This document shows, one piece after another, positions 17,215 through 25,063 of a stretch of DNA of 62,461 bases. The translations under genes were made by a program, and so were the position numbers. The notes beneath the pieces were generated by a model. The model was not told the origin of the DNA, did not search any database, and worked only from the letters and a program-made list of their open reading frames with translations. Each line of letters begins with the position of its first letter. Position 1 is the first letter of the stretch. The stretch comes from Lachnospiraceae bacterium UBA7205 (lineage in GTDB: Bacteria > Bacillota > Clostridia > Lachnospirales > Lachnospiraceae): contig DKUL01000053.1 in assembly GCA_002490665.1 (NCBI GenBank), positions 76,238 to 138,698 of the forward strand, given 5' to 3'.

Positions 17215-18177
17215 ATGCAGACAGTGCGACTGGAAAATTTCAGACCCATCCGCATCGGCGGTCTGCTGCTGCCGTCCAATGTACTGATGGCGCCGCTTGC
17301 GGGGTATACCTGCTATCCGTTCCGGATGCTGGCATATGAGCTTGGCGCCGGCCTGTGCTTCACGGAGATGTGCAGTGCCAACGCGCTCAAGTACGAGGAC
17401 AGGGCGACAAACCGCCTGCTCATGACGACACCGGACGAGCCGGTCAGGGCAGTGCAGCTGCTCGGCGGCAGTCCGGCGGTGATGGAGCGGATGGCAGAGA
17501 GTCCGTTTTTGAGGGCATTTGACATCATTGACATCAACATGGGCTGCCCGGTGCCCAATGTGTTTAAGAGCGGTGAGGGAAGCGCGCTGATGCAGGATGC
17601 AAAAAGGGCGGCGGCAATTATAAGGGGCTGCAAGCGGAGCGGAAAAGTGGTCACGGTGAAATGCCGCGCGGGCATCCGTGAGGACGCGCTGTTTGCTGCT
17701 GAGTTTGCCCGCGTGTGCGAGGATGCGGGCGCGGACATGATTACCATCCACGGCAGGAGCCGGAGCATGATGTACGATGGGGAACCGCACATGGAAGAGA
17801 TTGCGCACGCAAAGGCGGCAGTGTCGATACCGGTCATCGCCAACGGCGGGATTTTCTCCGTGGAGGACGCCGTGCGGATGATGGAGTGCACGGGCGCGGA
17901 TGGGATTATGGTCGCGCGGTATGGGCTGGAGAATCCTTTTATTTTCGGGGAACTGACTGGAAAGCCCTGCCAAAAGACGGCATGGACGCTGCTGACGGAG
18001 CAGCTTGCGCTGGCTTCGCGGTATTATGATGAGACGTTTACACTGGGATATATGAAAAAGCTTGCCTCCTACATGATGAAGAAGCGGAAGGGGACGAAGC
18101 GGTACAAGGAGCGGCTGTACAGAAGCGGAAGCTTAGAAGAGCTGCGGGAGGTGCTTGCACTGATTTTTGCAGATTAA
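17215..18177 (+). CDS. tRNA-dihydrouridine synthase
   Basis: This 320-residue FMN enzyme reduces uridine to dihydrouridine in the D-loop region of tRNA. It shows MAPLAGYT near the N-terminus, DINMGCPVPNVFKSGEGSALM around the catalytic loop and VKCRAG. The catalytic cysteine is best assigned to SANAL/C-rich region near residue 45-60 by family position, but I could not fix it exactly. The start at 17215 has GGGAGG at eight bases; ATG at 17209 is too close. Only nine bases separate its stop from the next start, and AAGGA at its stop codon serves as the next ribosome site. Confidence 0.92.
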   Translation: MQTVRLENFRPIRIGGLLLPSNVLMAPLAGYTCYPFRMLAYELGAGLCFTEMCSANALKYEDRATNRLLMTTPDEPVRAVQLLGGSPAVMERMAESPFLRAFDIIDINMGCPVPNVFKSGEGSALMQDAKRAAAIIRGCKRSGKVVTVKCRAGIREDALFAAEFARVCEDAGADMITIHGRSRSMMYDGEPHMEEIAHAKAAVSIPVIANGGIFSVEDAVRMMECTGADGIMVARYGLENPFIFGELTGKPCQKTAWTLLTEQLALASRYYDETFTLGYMKKLASYMMKKRKGTKRYKERLYRSGSLEELREVLALIFAD

Positions 18178-18186
18178 GGAACGGTG

Positions 18187-21100
18187 GTGGACGATATGCA
18201 GGAATTTTATCAGATAAAGGACGGCGTCCTGATACGCTACATGGGGCGCGAGGAGGAAACGGTGGTTCCGGCGGGCATTCATACGGTTGGCGAGGGTGCA
18301 TTCAAGGGATGCGTGTCCCTGAAAAAGGTTGTGCTGCCGCCAGGGCTGCAATGCATTATGGGAGATGCCTTTAAGGGCTGCCGCAGACTTGAGGAGGTTG
18401 TAATACCGGACGGCGTGACATATATCGGGCGCTATGCGTTTCACCGCTGCCATGCACTGAAACGCGTGATTCTGCCGCGCTCGGTGGAGGAGCTGGGGGA
18501 GTGCGCGTTCCTGTATTGCGACAATATGCGGGAGGCGTGGATACCGGGGGTAAAGCGGCTTGGGATGGAGGCGCTCGCAAATGGGATATCACTTGAAAAG
18601 CTGGTAATTTCGCGGGATTTGGACAAAAGCTGTATCTGCGATGTCTTTACGAGCTGCGGTCAGGTCAGGGAAATCGGCTATGCCGACGGCGAGACTTTTT
18701 GCATTCCAAACGTGGTGGATGTGGTCGCGGGCGACTTCAAAGTGCCGCCGTTAATCGAATTGGTCGTGCGGGACATATTGGAGCGCATGATGGAGCTGGA
18801 AGGCAGGACGCTAGTCCGTTTCCGGGTCAATATCAAGCAAGTCGAGGTGCCGGAGGGTATCGAGGCTCTTGCCAAAAGCAGTTTTTATGATATGCGGGGG
18901 ATTGTGGACATCCGGCTTCCAAAATCCCTGCAAAAAATCGAGAGCCGCGCGTTCCGCAACTGTATTGGTCTGGAGCGGGTGGTTCTGGGCGGAAATGCGA
19001 TACAGATTGACGGCGATGCGTTCCGCAACTGCACATCCTTAAAAGCTGTCAGGACATGTGACGGGACGGAGTACACGTTCGAGGGATTAAATGACATATA
19101 CAGGGCAGGCGGGGCACAGCTTTTGGTGTCTGCGGACGAGGTTCCGGAGCCTGTCCGCGTGATACACCGTCAGGTGTTTGGCAATTTCCGGCTCAGCGGA
19201 ACGATACTGTTACAGTACCTGGGCGCGGAGTCAAGGGTCGTGATTCCGGAAGGCGTGACTGCGATTGCAGAGGAGGCTTTTGCGGGCATCGAGACCATCG
19301 ACAAGGTGATTCTGCCCGAAAGCCTGCGCGAGATTGGCGCGGAGGCTTTCCGGGGATGCCTCCTGATGCAGACAATCACGTTGCCAAAGGGGCTTCGCCG
19401 GATTGGCGAGGGGGCGTTTTCGGACTGTGTGAAGCTGCTGCGCATCGAACTTCCGCAGCAGATGGATGTACTGGAAAGCAAGGTGTTTCGCAACTGCCGT
19501 ACATTGCAGGAGGTGCATCTTCCCGAGGGGCTTCGCCGGATTGGGGAAAGTGCTTTTTATGGATGCGCAGGGATGAAAAGGATTCGGCTACCGGAAAGCC
19601 TTCTGCATATCGGCAGGATGGCATTTTACCGCGCCGGTCTGCGCGAGGTGCGTATTCCGGCAAGCACGACATCGGTGGGAAGCCTTGCATTTGCAAAGAG
19701 CCTTGTGCAGAAAGTGTGGATATCCGGCGGCAGTGACATGGGAAAAAGCTATGGAACGGATGTGTTTGGCGGCTGTGGGAAGCTAAAGACGCTGGTGCTT
19801 GAGGAGGGTGTGGGTCATATACCGAACCATTTTGCCTATGGATGCACGGCGCTTGTGCATGTCGTCCTGCCGCAGTCGCTGAAATCCGTGGGAAGACATG
19901 CGTTTGAGAAAACCGCCTTTCTGGCGCAGTGGAAGCAGCAGGCGTGTGGGGCGGATTTTATACTGTGGGATGGACAGCACCTTGCAGGCGAGGCATGGAT
20001 TCCGGAAAATGTGCGAATCATTGCAGGAGGTGCATTTTACGGAAATACGCAGATTACAGTCGTGCATCTGCCGGAACAGGTACAGTCAGTTGGCGAGGCG
20101 GCGTTTAAGGGCTGCAAGTCACTCAGGTGTGTGCATTTTCTTTCCAATATAAAGTGTCTGGAAGCAGAAGTTTTTTCCGGCTGTACGGCGCTGGAGGAGG
20201 TTATACCGGACTGCGGTACGCCTGAGAAAATGCCCTCACGAACCGAACAAACGTGGCATGTGATTGGTGAGCGTGCGTTTTACCAATGCAGAAAGCTGCG
20301 CAGAATCCCGCTGGAACAGGTACGGTCGATTGGCAGGGAGGCGCTGTGCGGATGCAGCGCGCTTGCCGAAAGTGCCGTTCATCCGGCACTGGTCGCAGGC
20401 GAGCGCGCATTTGCGGATACCTTGCTTGGGGAGAGACTGGAAAACGGAATGCACGTGGTGGGAAATCTGGTGGTTTCCGGCGAAGCCTGCACCGGGGAAA
20501 TGAATCTGCTGGATGGCGTCAAAAGCATAGAAGGCATAGCGCCCTATGCTTTTGCGGGAAATCGCGTGCTTCGCAAAATCGTATTGCCGGAGAGTGTGCG
20601 CTGGATTGGCGAGGGGGCGTTTTTTGGGTGCAGCAGTCTGGAATCGGTTGTCTTTTTGGGTGCGGAAAATGGATTTCTCAAAATCGATGCGAGCGCATTT
20701 GAAAAGTGCGGTTCCTTAAGGGAAATTTCATGCCCTGCGCACGAAATCGGGGAAGCGGCGTTTGCAGGGTGCAGCTTGCTTGTCAGGGCGGTGCTTCCCC
20801 GGGCTGGAAGTTTGGAAAAACGCCTTTTTGCAGACTGTTCGAGTCTGGCATCCTGCCGCTGTGAAAATGCAGGGACAATAAAGGCATTCTGCTTTAGCGG
20901 CTGTAAGCAGATGCAGGCATTTGATTTTGCACCAGTCAGCCGGATTGGCGCGTATGCGTTTGCAGGCTGTGAGTCTCTCAAATACGCGGAATTTCAGGAT
21001 GGCGCATGCCTGGATGCACATGCCCTGGAGGATTGTGGCGGATTGGAGCGCATCTGCCTGTCCGGGAAGCAGGGCATTGTCTCATTAAGGGAGTATGCGC

Positions 21101-22269
21101 TTTCAGGCTGTACGGTACTCCGGCAGATTGTGTTTCGGGGAAAGGAATGGAGGCTGGAACAGTATCAGGATATCCTTTCGGAAAATATTCCTGAGATGGT
21201 AAGGCTTTTGTTCCACAGCGCATTGAGCTGCTTTACAGTCGAGCAGGAGGAGAACCTTGTCCGGTACCGCGGCGCAGCCAGTGTGGTTCGGATTCCGCCG
21301 GGCATCCGGCGGATTGCGGCGGAGGTGTTCCGCGACGCGATGATGCTCGAACAGGTGGAAATACCGGAGAGTGTGGCGTACATCGGCGCAAGGGCATTTC
21401 ATGGGACGCCATGGATGGCGCAGAAGCGCAGGGAATCGGGGATGGTCATCGTGCGGGATATGCTGCTCGACGGCGCTGCCTGTGCGGGCGAGGTGACGAT
21501 ACCGGACGGCATCCGGCTGGTGTGCGGCTGGGCGTTTGCAAACGGTCTGGACATCACAGGCATCTGCTTTCCAGGTGCAGGGACATGCAGGCATGTGCAA
21601 GTGGAGGAATACGCTTTCCGCAACTGCATCAATCTGCAAAAGATGGTTCTCCCGGACGGCGGGGTTGTGCATTTTACAGGGCTGGCAGACCGGGAGAGGG
21701 AGCTGCCGCCCCTGGCAAAGCAGGCAGTGATGGACAGCCTGAACTGTTTTAAGACAGATGAGGACGGTGTGCTCAGGGAATGCACCGGAAATATTTCAAG
21801 ACTCCGTCTTGCGCACGGCATCACGGAAATCGGGGAAGGGACATTTCAGGACGCGAATCTGCTGACGACAATTACCTTTTCAGGGACGGTGGCAAAAATC
21901 GGCGCACGCGCCTTTGCGGGCTGCAAATGGCTGTGCGAGGTCAGACAGGCAGAAAGCGTGACAGACATCGGTGCACACGCGTTTTCTGGCTGCGGCATGC
22001 TGCGCCGCGTTGAGCTGTCTGAAAATCTGTGCCGGATTGGTGCGCGCGCCTTTGAAAACTGTACTTCATTAGAAGAAATTCAGATACCAGAGGGCGTGGA
22101 GGAGATACCGGAGCGTGCATTTTACCGCTGCCACGCGCTGAAAAGTATCAGGCTGCCATCCACCATAAAAAGGATAGGAAAGGAAGCGTTTGCATTCTGC
22201 GGCGCTGCCGCCGGACTGCACGTGCCGGACAGCGTACAGGTGGGGGAACGGGCGTTTTATGGGGTGTGA
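18187..22269 (+). CDS. Giant BspA-like leucine-rich repeat protein
   Basis: This protein of about 1360 residues consists almost entirely of 22-24-residue repeats of the BspA/TpLRR (LRR_5) type, with the recurring pattern IPxGVxxIGxxAFxxCxxL. There is no signal peptide, membrane segment or wall anchor, so it seems cytoplasmic, unlike the surface BspA proteins of oral bacteria. Segments of the form dgvLxxYxG followed by a new repeat block recur near residues 8, 215, 335, 1015 and 1187. A second linker type, a TPW or similar start followed by LldGxxcxGEV, recurs near residues 590, 750 and 1085. GTG at 18187 best fits the AAGGA at 18176-18180; GTG 18184 and ATG 18196 are alternatives. Function unknown; protein binding is the usual role of such repeats. 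Confidence 0.9.
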   Translation: MDDMQEFYQIKDGVLIRYMGREEETVVPAGIHTVGEGAFKGCVSLKKVVLPPGLQCIMGDAFKGCRRLEEVVIPDGVTYIGRYAFHRCHALKRVILPRSVEELGECAFLYCDNMREAWIPGVKRLGMEALANGISLEKLVISRDLDKSCICDVFTSCGQVREIGYADGETFCIPNVVDVVAGDFKVPPLIELVVRDILERMMELEGRTLVRFRVNIKQVEVPEGIEALAKSSFYDMRGIVDIRLPKSLQKIESRAFRNCIGLERVVLGGNAIQIDGDAFRNCTSLKAVRTCDGTEYTFEGLNDIYRAGGAQLLVSADEVPEPVRVIHRQVFGNFRLSGTILLQYLGAESRVVIPEGVTAIAEEAFAGIETIDKVILPESLREIGAEAFRGCLLMQTITLPKGLRRIGEGAFSDCVKLLRIELPQQMDVLESKVFRNCRTLQEVHLPEGLRRIGESAFYGCAGMKRIRLPESLLHIGRMAFYRAGLREVRIPASTTSVGSLAFAKSLVQKVWISGGSDMGKSYGTDVFGGCGKLKTLVLEEGVGHIPNHFAYGCTALVHVVLPQSLKSVGRHAFEKTAFLAQWKQQACGADFILWDGQHLAGEAWIPENVRIIAGGAFYGNTQITVVHLPEQVQSVGEAAFKGCKSLRCVHFLSNIKCLEAEVFSGCTALEEVIPDCGTPEKMPSRTEQTWHVIGERAFYQCRKLRRIPLEQVRSIGREALCGCSALAESAVHPALVAGERAFADTLLGERLENGMHVVGNLVVSGEACTGEMNLLDGVKSIEGIAPYAFAGNRVLRKIVLPESVRWIGEGAFFGCSSLESVVFLGAENGFLKIDASAFEKCGSLREISCPAHEIGEAAFAGCSLLVRAVLPRAGSLEKRLFADCSSLASCRCENAGTIKAFCFSGCKQMQAFDFAPVSRIGAYAFAGCESLKYAEFQDGACLDAHALEDCGGLERICLSGKQGIVSLREYALSGCTVLRQIVFRGKEWRLEQYQDILSENIPEMVRLLFHSALSCFTVEQEENLVRYRGAASVVRIPPGIRRIAAEVFRDAMMLEQVEIPESVAYIGARAFHGTPWMAQKRRESGMVIVRDMLLDGAACAGEVTIPDGIRLVCGWAFANGLDITGICFPGAGTCRHVQVEEYAFRNCINLQKMVLPDGGVVHFTGLADRERELPPLAKQAVMDSLNCFKTDEDGVLRECTGNISRLRLAHGITEIGEGTFQDANLLTTITFSGTVAKIGARAFAGCKWLCEVRQAESVTDIGAHAFSGCGMLRRVELSENLCRIGARAFENCTSLEEIQIPEGVEEIPERAFYRCHALKSIRLPSTIKRIGKEAFAFCGAAAGLHVPDSVQVGERAFYGV

Positions 22270-22352
22270 GGATTGTTTTTTATTGAAACAGGGAGATTTT
22301 TATTATATACTGAAAATACGAAATGGATGGATTGCAAATTGTGTGTATGACT

Positions 22353-22391
22353 TTATACTGAGCGGTCAGGCTTTTCGACCGCCAGCATAAT
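22353..22391 (+). repeat. Dispersed 3'-flanking hairpin element, copy 1
   Basis: The 39 bases form a hairpin: ACTG-A-GCGGTC pairs with GACCGC-CAG around a loop containing CTTTTC, with flanking TTAT/ATAA. Nearly the same sequence occurs inverted at 29602-29640 and a related one at 39153-39182. Here it lies 84 bases after the stop of the leucine-rich repeat gene and 44 bases before the MNT gene. No T-run follows, so it is not a standard terminator. Confidence 0.75.
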
Positions 22392-22434
22392 ATCAGGCTG
22401 ATGGTATGATTTAGAAAAGGAAGAGGTGATACCT

Positions 22435-22821
22435 ATGTGCAGACTGGCAGCATTGAGCACGGATTCACAGGTTCATGTGGCAGATATCAAAAAAAGCATT
22501 ATAGAGAATATTATAACAATTGCTGATGTTTGTAAAGAAATTGATTACATTATTCTTTTTGGTTCTTCATTGGAGGACAGGTGCACAGAACAGTCGGATA
22601 TTGATTTAGCGATTATCAGCAATATCACGCGCACAAAATTTCTTCGCTCCAAAAGCTATGATAAATTTACGACCGCCTTATATAATATTGATGATGAACA
22701 GACTTACGATATTCTTCAGTTTAATTCGCTGGAGGATTTGCAAAAGAAGGATAGTGCAGTGTGCAGGGACATTGTGAGTAAGGGAAAGATTATATACAGG
22801 AGGAATGCAGTTCATGTATGA
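22435..22821 (+). CDS. MNT-type nucleotidyltransferase, putative antitoxin
   Basis: This 128-residue protein has the minimal nucleotidyltransferase fold. The GSx10DxD motif is intact: G43-S44 and D55, D57. In HEPN/MNT pairs such proteins neutralise the HEPN partner, in studied cases by adding AMP to it. The start at 22435 has AAAGGAAGAGG nine bases upstream. Its stop overlaps the next gene by eight bases, so the two are coupled. The gene is much more AT-rich than the genes on either side, a sign of recent acquisition. Other nucleotidyltransferase roles, such as antibiotic modification, are less likely given the HEPN partner. Confidence 0.8.
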   Translation: MCRLAALSTDSQVHVADIKKSIIENIITIADVCKEIDYIILFGSSLEDRCTEQSDIDLAIISNITRTKFLRSKSYDKFTTALYNIDDEQTYDILQFNSLEDLQKKDSAVCRDIVSKGKIIYRRNAVHV

Positions 22822-23263
22822 GGACTATTTGTCGAAGTCTTTGGCATGTATCATTATGGCAAAACAGGCACTTCATAATTACAAGACAGTAAAAATTAAG
22901 GATATGAAGAATATTGCGGCTTATAACATGCAGCAATCTATCGAATATATAATAAAGTATAAAATTTATAATTGCGGTAAATATACAAAAAACTCACAAA
23001 TATATGACCATAACATTGACAGGATGATAAAAAAGTACTGTGTTCCATACGGAATTGATGTTCCTGTGAAAATTAGAAAAAATGCGAATATTTATACATT
23101 GTGGGAGGCGGAAAGCAGATACGATTCTGATTTTTCGGTGAGGATTGATACATTGTATGCGACAATACGTGTTGTTGAAGAATGGCTGATGGAAATACGC
23201 CCTTATTACAACAAAAAGCTGAACCAAGTCAACAAAAAACTGGGAAATATAGACGTTACTTGA
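22814..23263 (+). CDS. HEPN-domain protein, putative toxin of a HEPN/MNT pair
   Basis: This 149-residue helical protein matches the HEPN layout: residues 34-50 (IAAYNMQQSIEYIIKYK) resemble the family's helix with AxxxxqQAvEKxlKA, and 63-72 (IYDHNIDRMI) resembles the THdLxxL segment. The RX4-6H ribonuclease motif of active HEPN toxins is not clearly present, so RNase activity is uncertain. The preferred start at 22814 lies within the end of the MNT gene and has AGGAGG upstream; ATG 22805 is too close to that site. Base composition is AT-rich like its partner. The pair could be a toxin-antitoxin module or an uncharacterised nucleotide-linked system. Confidence 0.72.
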   Translation: MYEDYLSKSLACIIMAKQALHNYKTVKIKDMKNIAAYNMQQSIEYIIKYKIYNCGKYTKNSQIYDHNIDRMIKKYCVPYGIDVPVKIRKNANIYTLWEAESRYDSDFSVRIDTLYATIRVVEEWLMEIRPYYNKKLNQVNKKLGNIDVT

Positions 23264-23334
23264 CTATTCATAAAACAGGGTTGTACATCATCGAACTGGG
23301 AAATGGGAGCGGCTATGAAATAGGAGAACGAATC

Positions 23335-24411
23335 ATGTACTACCGCAAATTAGGGAATACAGGTCTTGAGGTATCAGAAATCAGCTTTGGCACGATTCCG
23401 ATTTTGCAGGGAAATATTCCGGTTCTGCCGGATTATTTTAATCTGGATGAGACCGAGGCGCTTGCAGTGATGGCACATGCATACGAGCTGGGCTGCAACC
23501 TGTACGATACGGCAATTGTGCCGGAGTACGGTGATGCGGAAATCAAGCTGGGGAAATTCGCGGCGCGCGTGGGACGGGAGCATATCATCCTCTCGGACAA
23601 GGCGCGCTTTTTTGGCGGCAGTGAGATGTATCAGGCAGTGGAAACTTCCTGTGAGAATCTCGGCACGACGCCAGACCTGTATTTTGTACATCAGGTGGAT
23701 GCCAGCCATGAAGATGAAGTCTTTGGCAGGGGCGGGGCATTGGATGCGCTTACGGAATTGAAGGCAGAGGGAAAAATCCGGTTTGCCGGGATTGCGACAC
23801 ACTATTATGACATCCTGCTGCGTGGCGCGCAGGATGAGCGCGTTGATGTGCTGCAGGGCAGCGGCAACCTGTTAGAACGCGGAATGCTCGACCGCATCCG
23901 GCAGGAGATGCTTTTTCGCGGAAAAGGGTTTCTGGTCAACAAGGTGTACGCGGCAGGGCTTCTCCCCGCGCGGTTTCCGGTGCGGACGCTGATTGGCTTT
24001 GCGCTGGATTATCCTGTGTCAAGCGTCCTGGTTGGACTTGGCACCAGGGAGCAGGCGGATGCTGCGATGGGGTGGGATGCCAGGAACCCAAAGCCGCAGC
24101 TTCCCTCCTTTGAGGAAGTACTCTCCGTGCTGGAAAAAGAGTACGCCCCGATTCCGTGTGACCGGTGCCAGCGGTGTGTCTGCCCGCACGGCACGGAAAT
24201 CCATACCTTATTCCGGCAGTACCAGTACTTTCATCTGGGAAAGGATTACTGGGCGCTGAAAAAGCTGGGGCTTGGCATTGCCCGGAGCGCGGCATATTGC
24301 CGGGAATGTGTGGCAATGCCCTGCATGGATGCGTGTCCGCAAAAGATACGCATTGCCCAGAAGATGCAGGAACTCGAGCGGCTGGTTCTGGACTATCCTG
24401 TAGGGAAATAG
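23335..24411 (+). CDS. Aldo/keto reductase with C-terminal iron-sulfur-type cysteines
   Basis: This 358-residue protein has an aldo/keto reductase barrel (about residues 1-270) with YDTA, YGDAE, SDKA and VHQVD supplying the expected Asp, Tyr, Lys and His. The C-terminal 90 residues carry two cysteine groups, CDRCQRCVCPHG and CRECVAMPCMDACP, typical of the 4Fe-4S-type extension found in many clostridial members. It probably reduces a carbonyl compound in the cytoplasm. The start at 23335 is fixed by AGGAGA upstream; the frame is open for 51 more codons, overlapping the HEPN gene, but without a ribosome site. Confidence 0.88.
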   Translation: MYYRKLGNTGLEVSEISFGTIPILQGNIPVLPDYFNLDETEALAVMAHAYELGCNLYDTAIVPEYGDAEIKLGKFAARVGREHIILSDKARFFGGSEMYQAVETSCENLGTTPDLYFVHQVDASHEDEVFGRGGALDALTELKAEGKIRFAGIATHYYDILLRGAQDERVDVLQGSGNLLERGMLDRIRQEMLFRGKGFLVNKVYAAGLLPARFPVRTLIGFALDYPVSSVLVGLGTREQADAAMGWDARNPKPQLPSFEEVLSVLEKEYAPIPCDRCQRCVCPHGTEIHTLFRQYQYFHLGKDYWALKKLGLGIARSAAYCRECVAMPCMDACPQKIRIAQKMQELERLVLDYPVGK

Positions 24412-24486
24412 GACTTCCGGGCGGAGTTTTCTTGTGAATATCTGGATACAATCAATAACAGTTTATTGAAGAGAAAGGACAAACAA

Positions 24487-25038
24487 ATGAAACATTGTGG
24501 AACGCAAAGGTTAGGGACGGACAGGCTGATTCTGAGAAGATACGTGAAAGAGGATGCTGCGGCGATGTATAAAAACTGGGCATCGGATAAAGAAGTGACC
24601 CGATTTTTGACATGGCCGACCCATTCTGGTCAGGAGATAAGCCAGGGCATAATCAAAGACTGGGTAAGCCAGTATTCCAATGAGCGTTATTATCACTGGG
24701 CGATTGTTCTGAAGGAAAATGGAGATGCGCCGATTGGGGATATCGCTGTGGTGGACATGAAAGAAAACATTTCGATGGCACATATTGGATACTGTATTGG
24801 AAGAGCCTGGTGGCACAGGGGAATTGCGTCAGAAGCCCTGAAGGCGGTTATGGACTTTCTCTTTGATGCAGTGGATGTTAACCGGATTGAGGCAAGACAC
24901 GACCCGGGAAATCCCAACTCAGGTAAAGTAATGAAAAAATGTGGAATGAAATATGAGGGAACGCTGCGCAGTGCTGACCGGAACAATCAGGGAGTATGCG
25001 ACGCCTGCTATTATGCGCTGTTAAAGTCGGAACGCTGA
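24487..25038 (+). CDS. GNAT acetyltransferase, RimJ/RimL-like
   Basis: This 183-residue protein resembles the GNAT subgroup that acetylates protein N-termini or small amines. The N-terminus has the LGTDRLILRRYVKEDAAAMY pattern of this subgroup, and the acetyl-CoA binding region is IGRAWWHRGIASEALKAV near residues 100-117. ATG 24487 has AAAGGA upstream. It stands alone after the aldo/keto reductase and converges on the transglutaminase gene. The substrate is not predictable. Confidence 0.88.
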   Translation: MKHCGTQRLGTDRLILRRYVKEDAAAMYKNWASDKEVTRFLTWPTHSGQEISQGIIKDWVSQYSNERYYHWAIVLKENGDAPIGDIAVVDMKENISMAHIGYCIGRAWWHRGIASEALKAVMDFLFDAVDVNRIEARHDPGNPNSGKVMKKCGMKYEGTLRSADRNNQGVCDACYYALLKSER

Positions 25039-25063
25039 CTTCTGGCGCCGCATTTTTCTGTAC

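Noticed and set aside
25039..25063. Terminator between the GNAT and transglutaminase genes
   Set aside because: The 25-base gap has a GGCGCC palindrome and a short T-run but no convincing stem.
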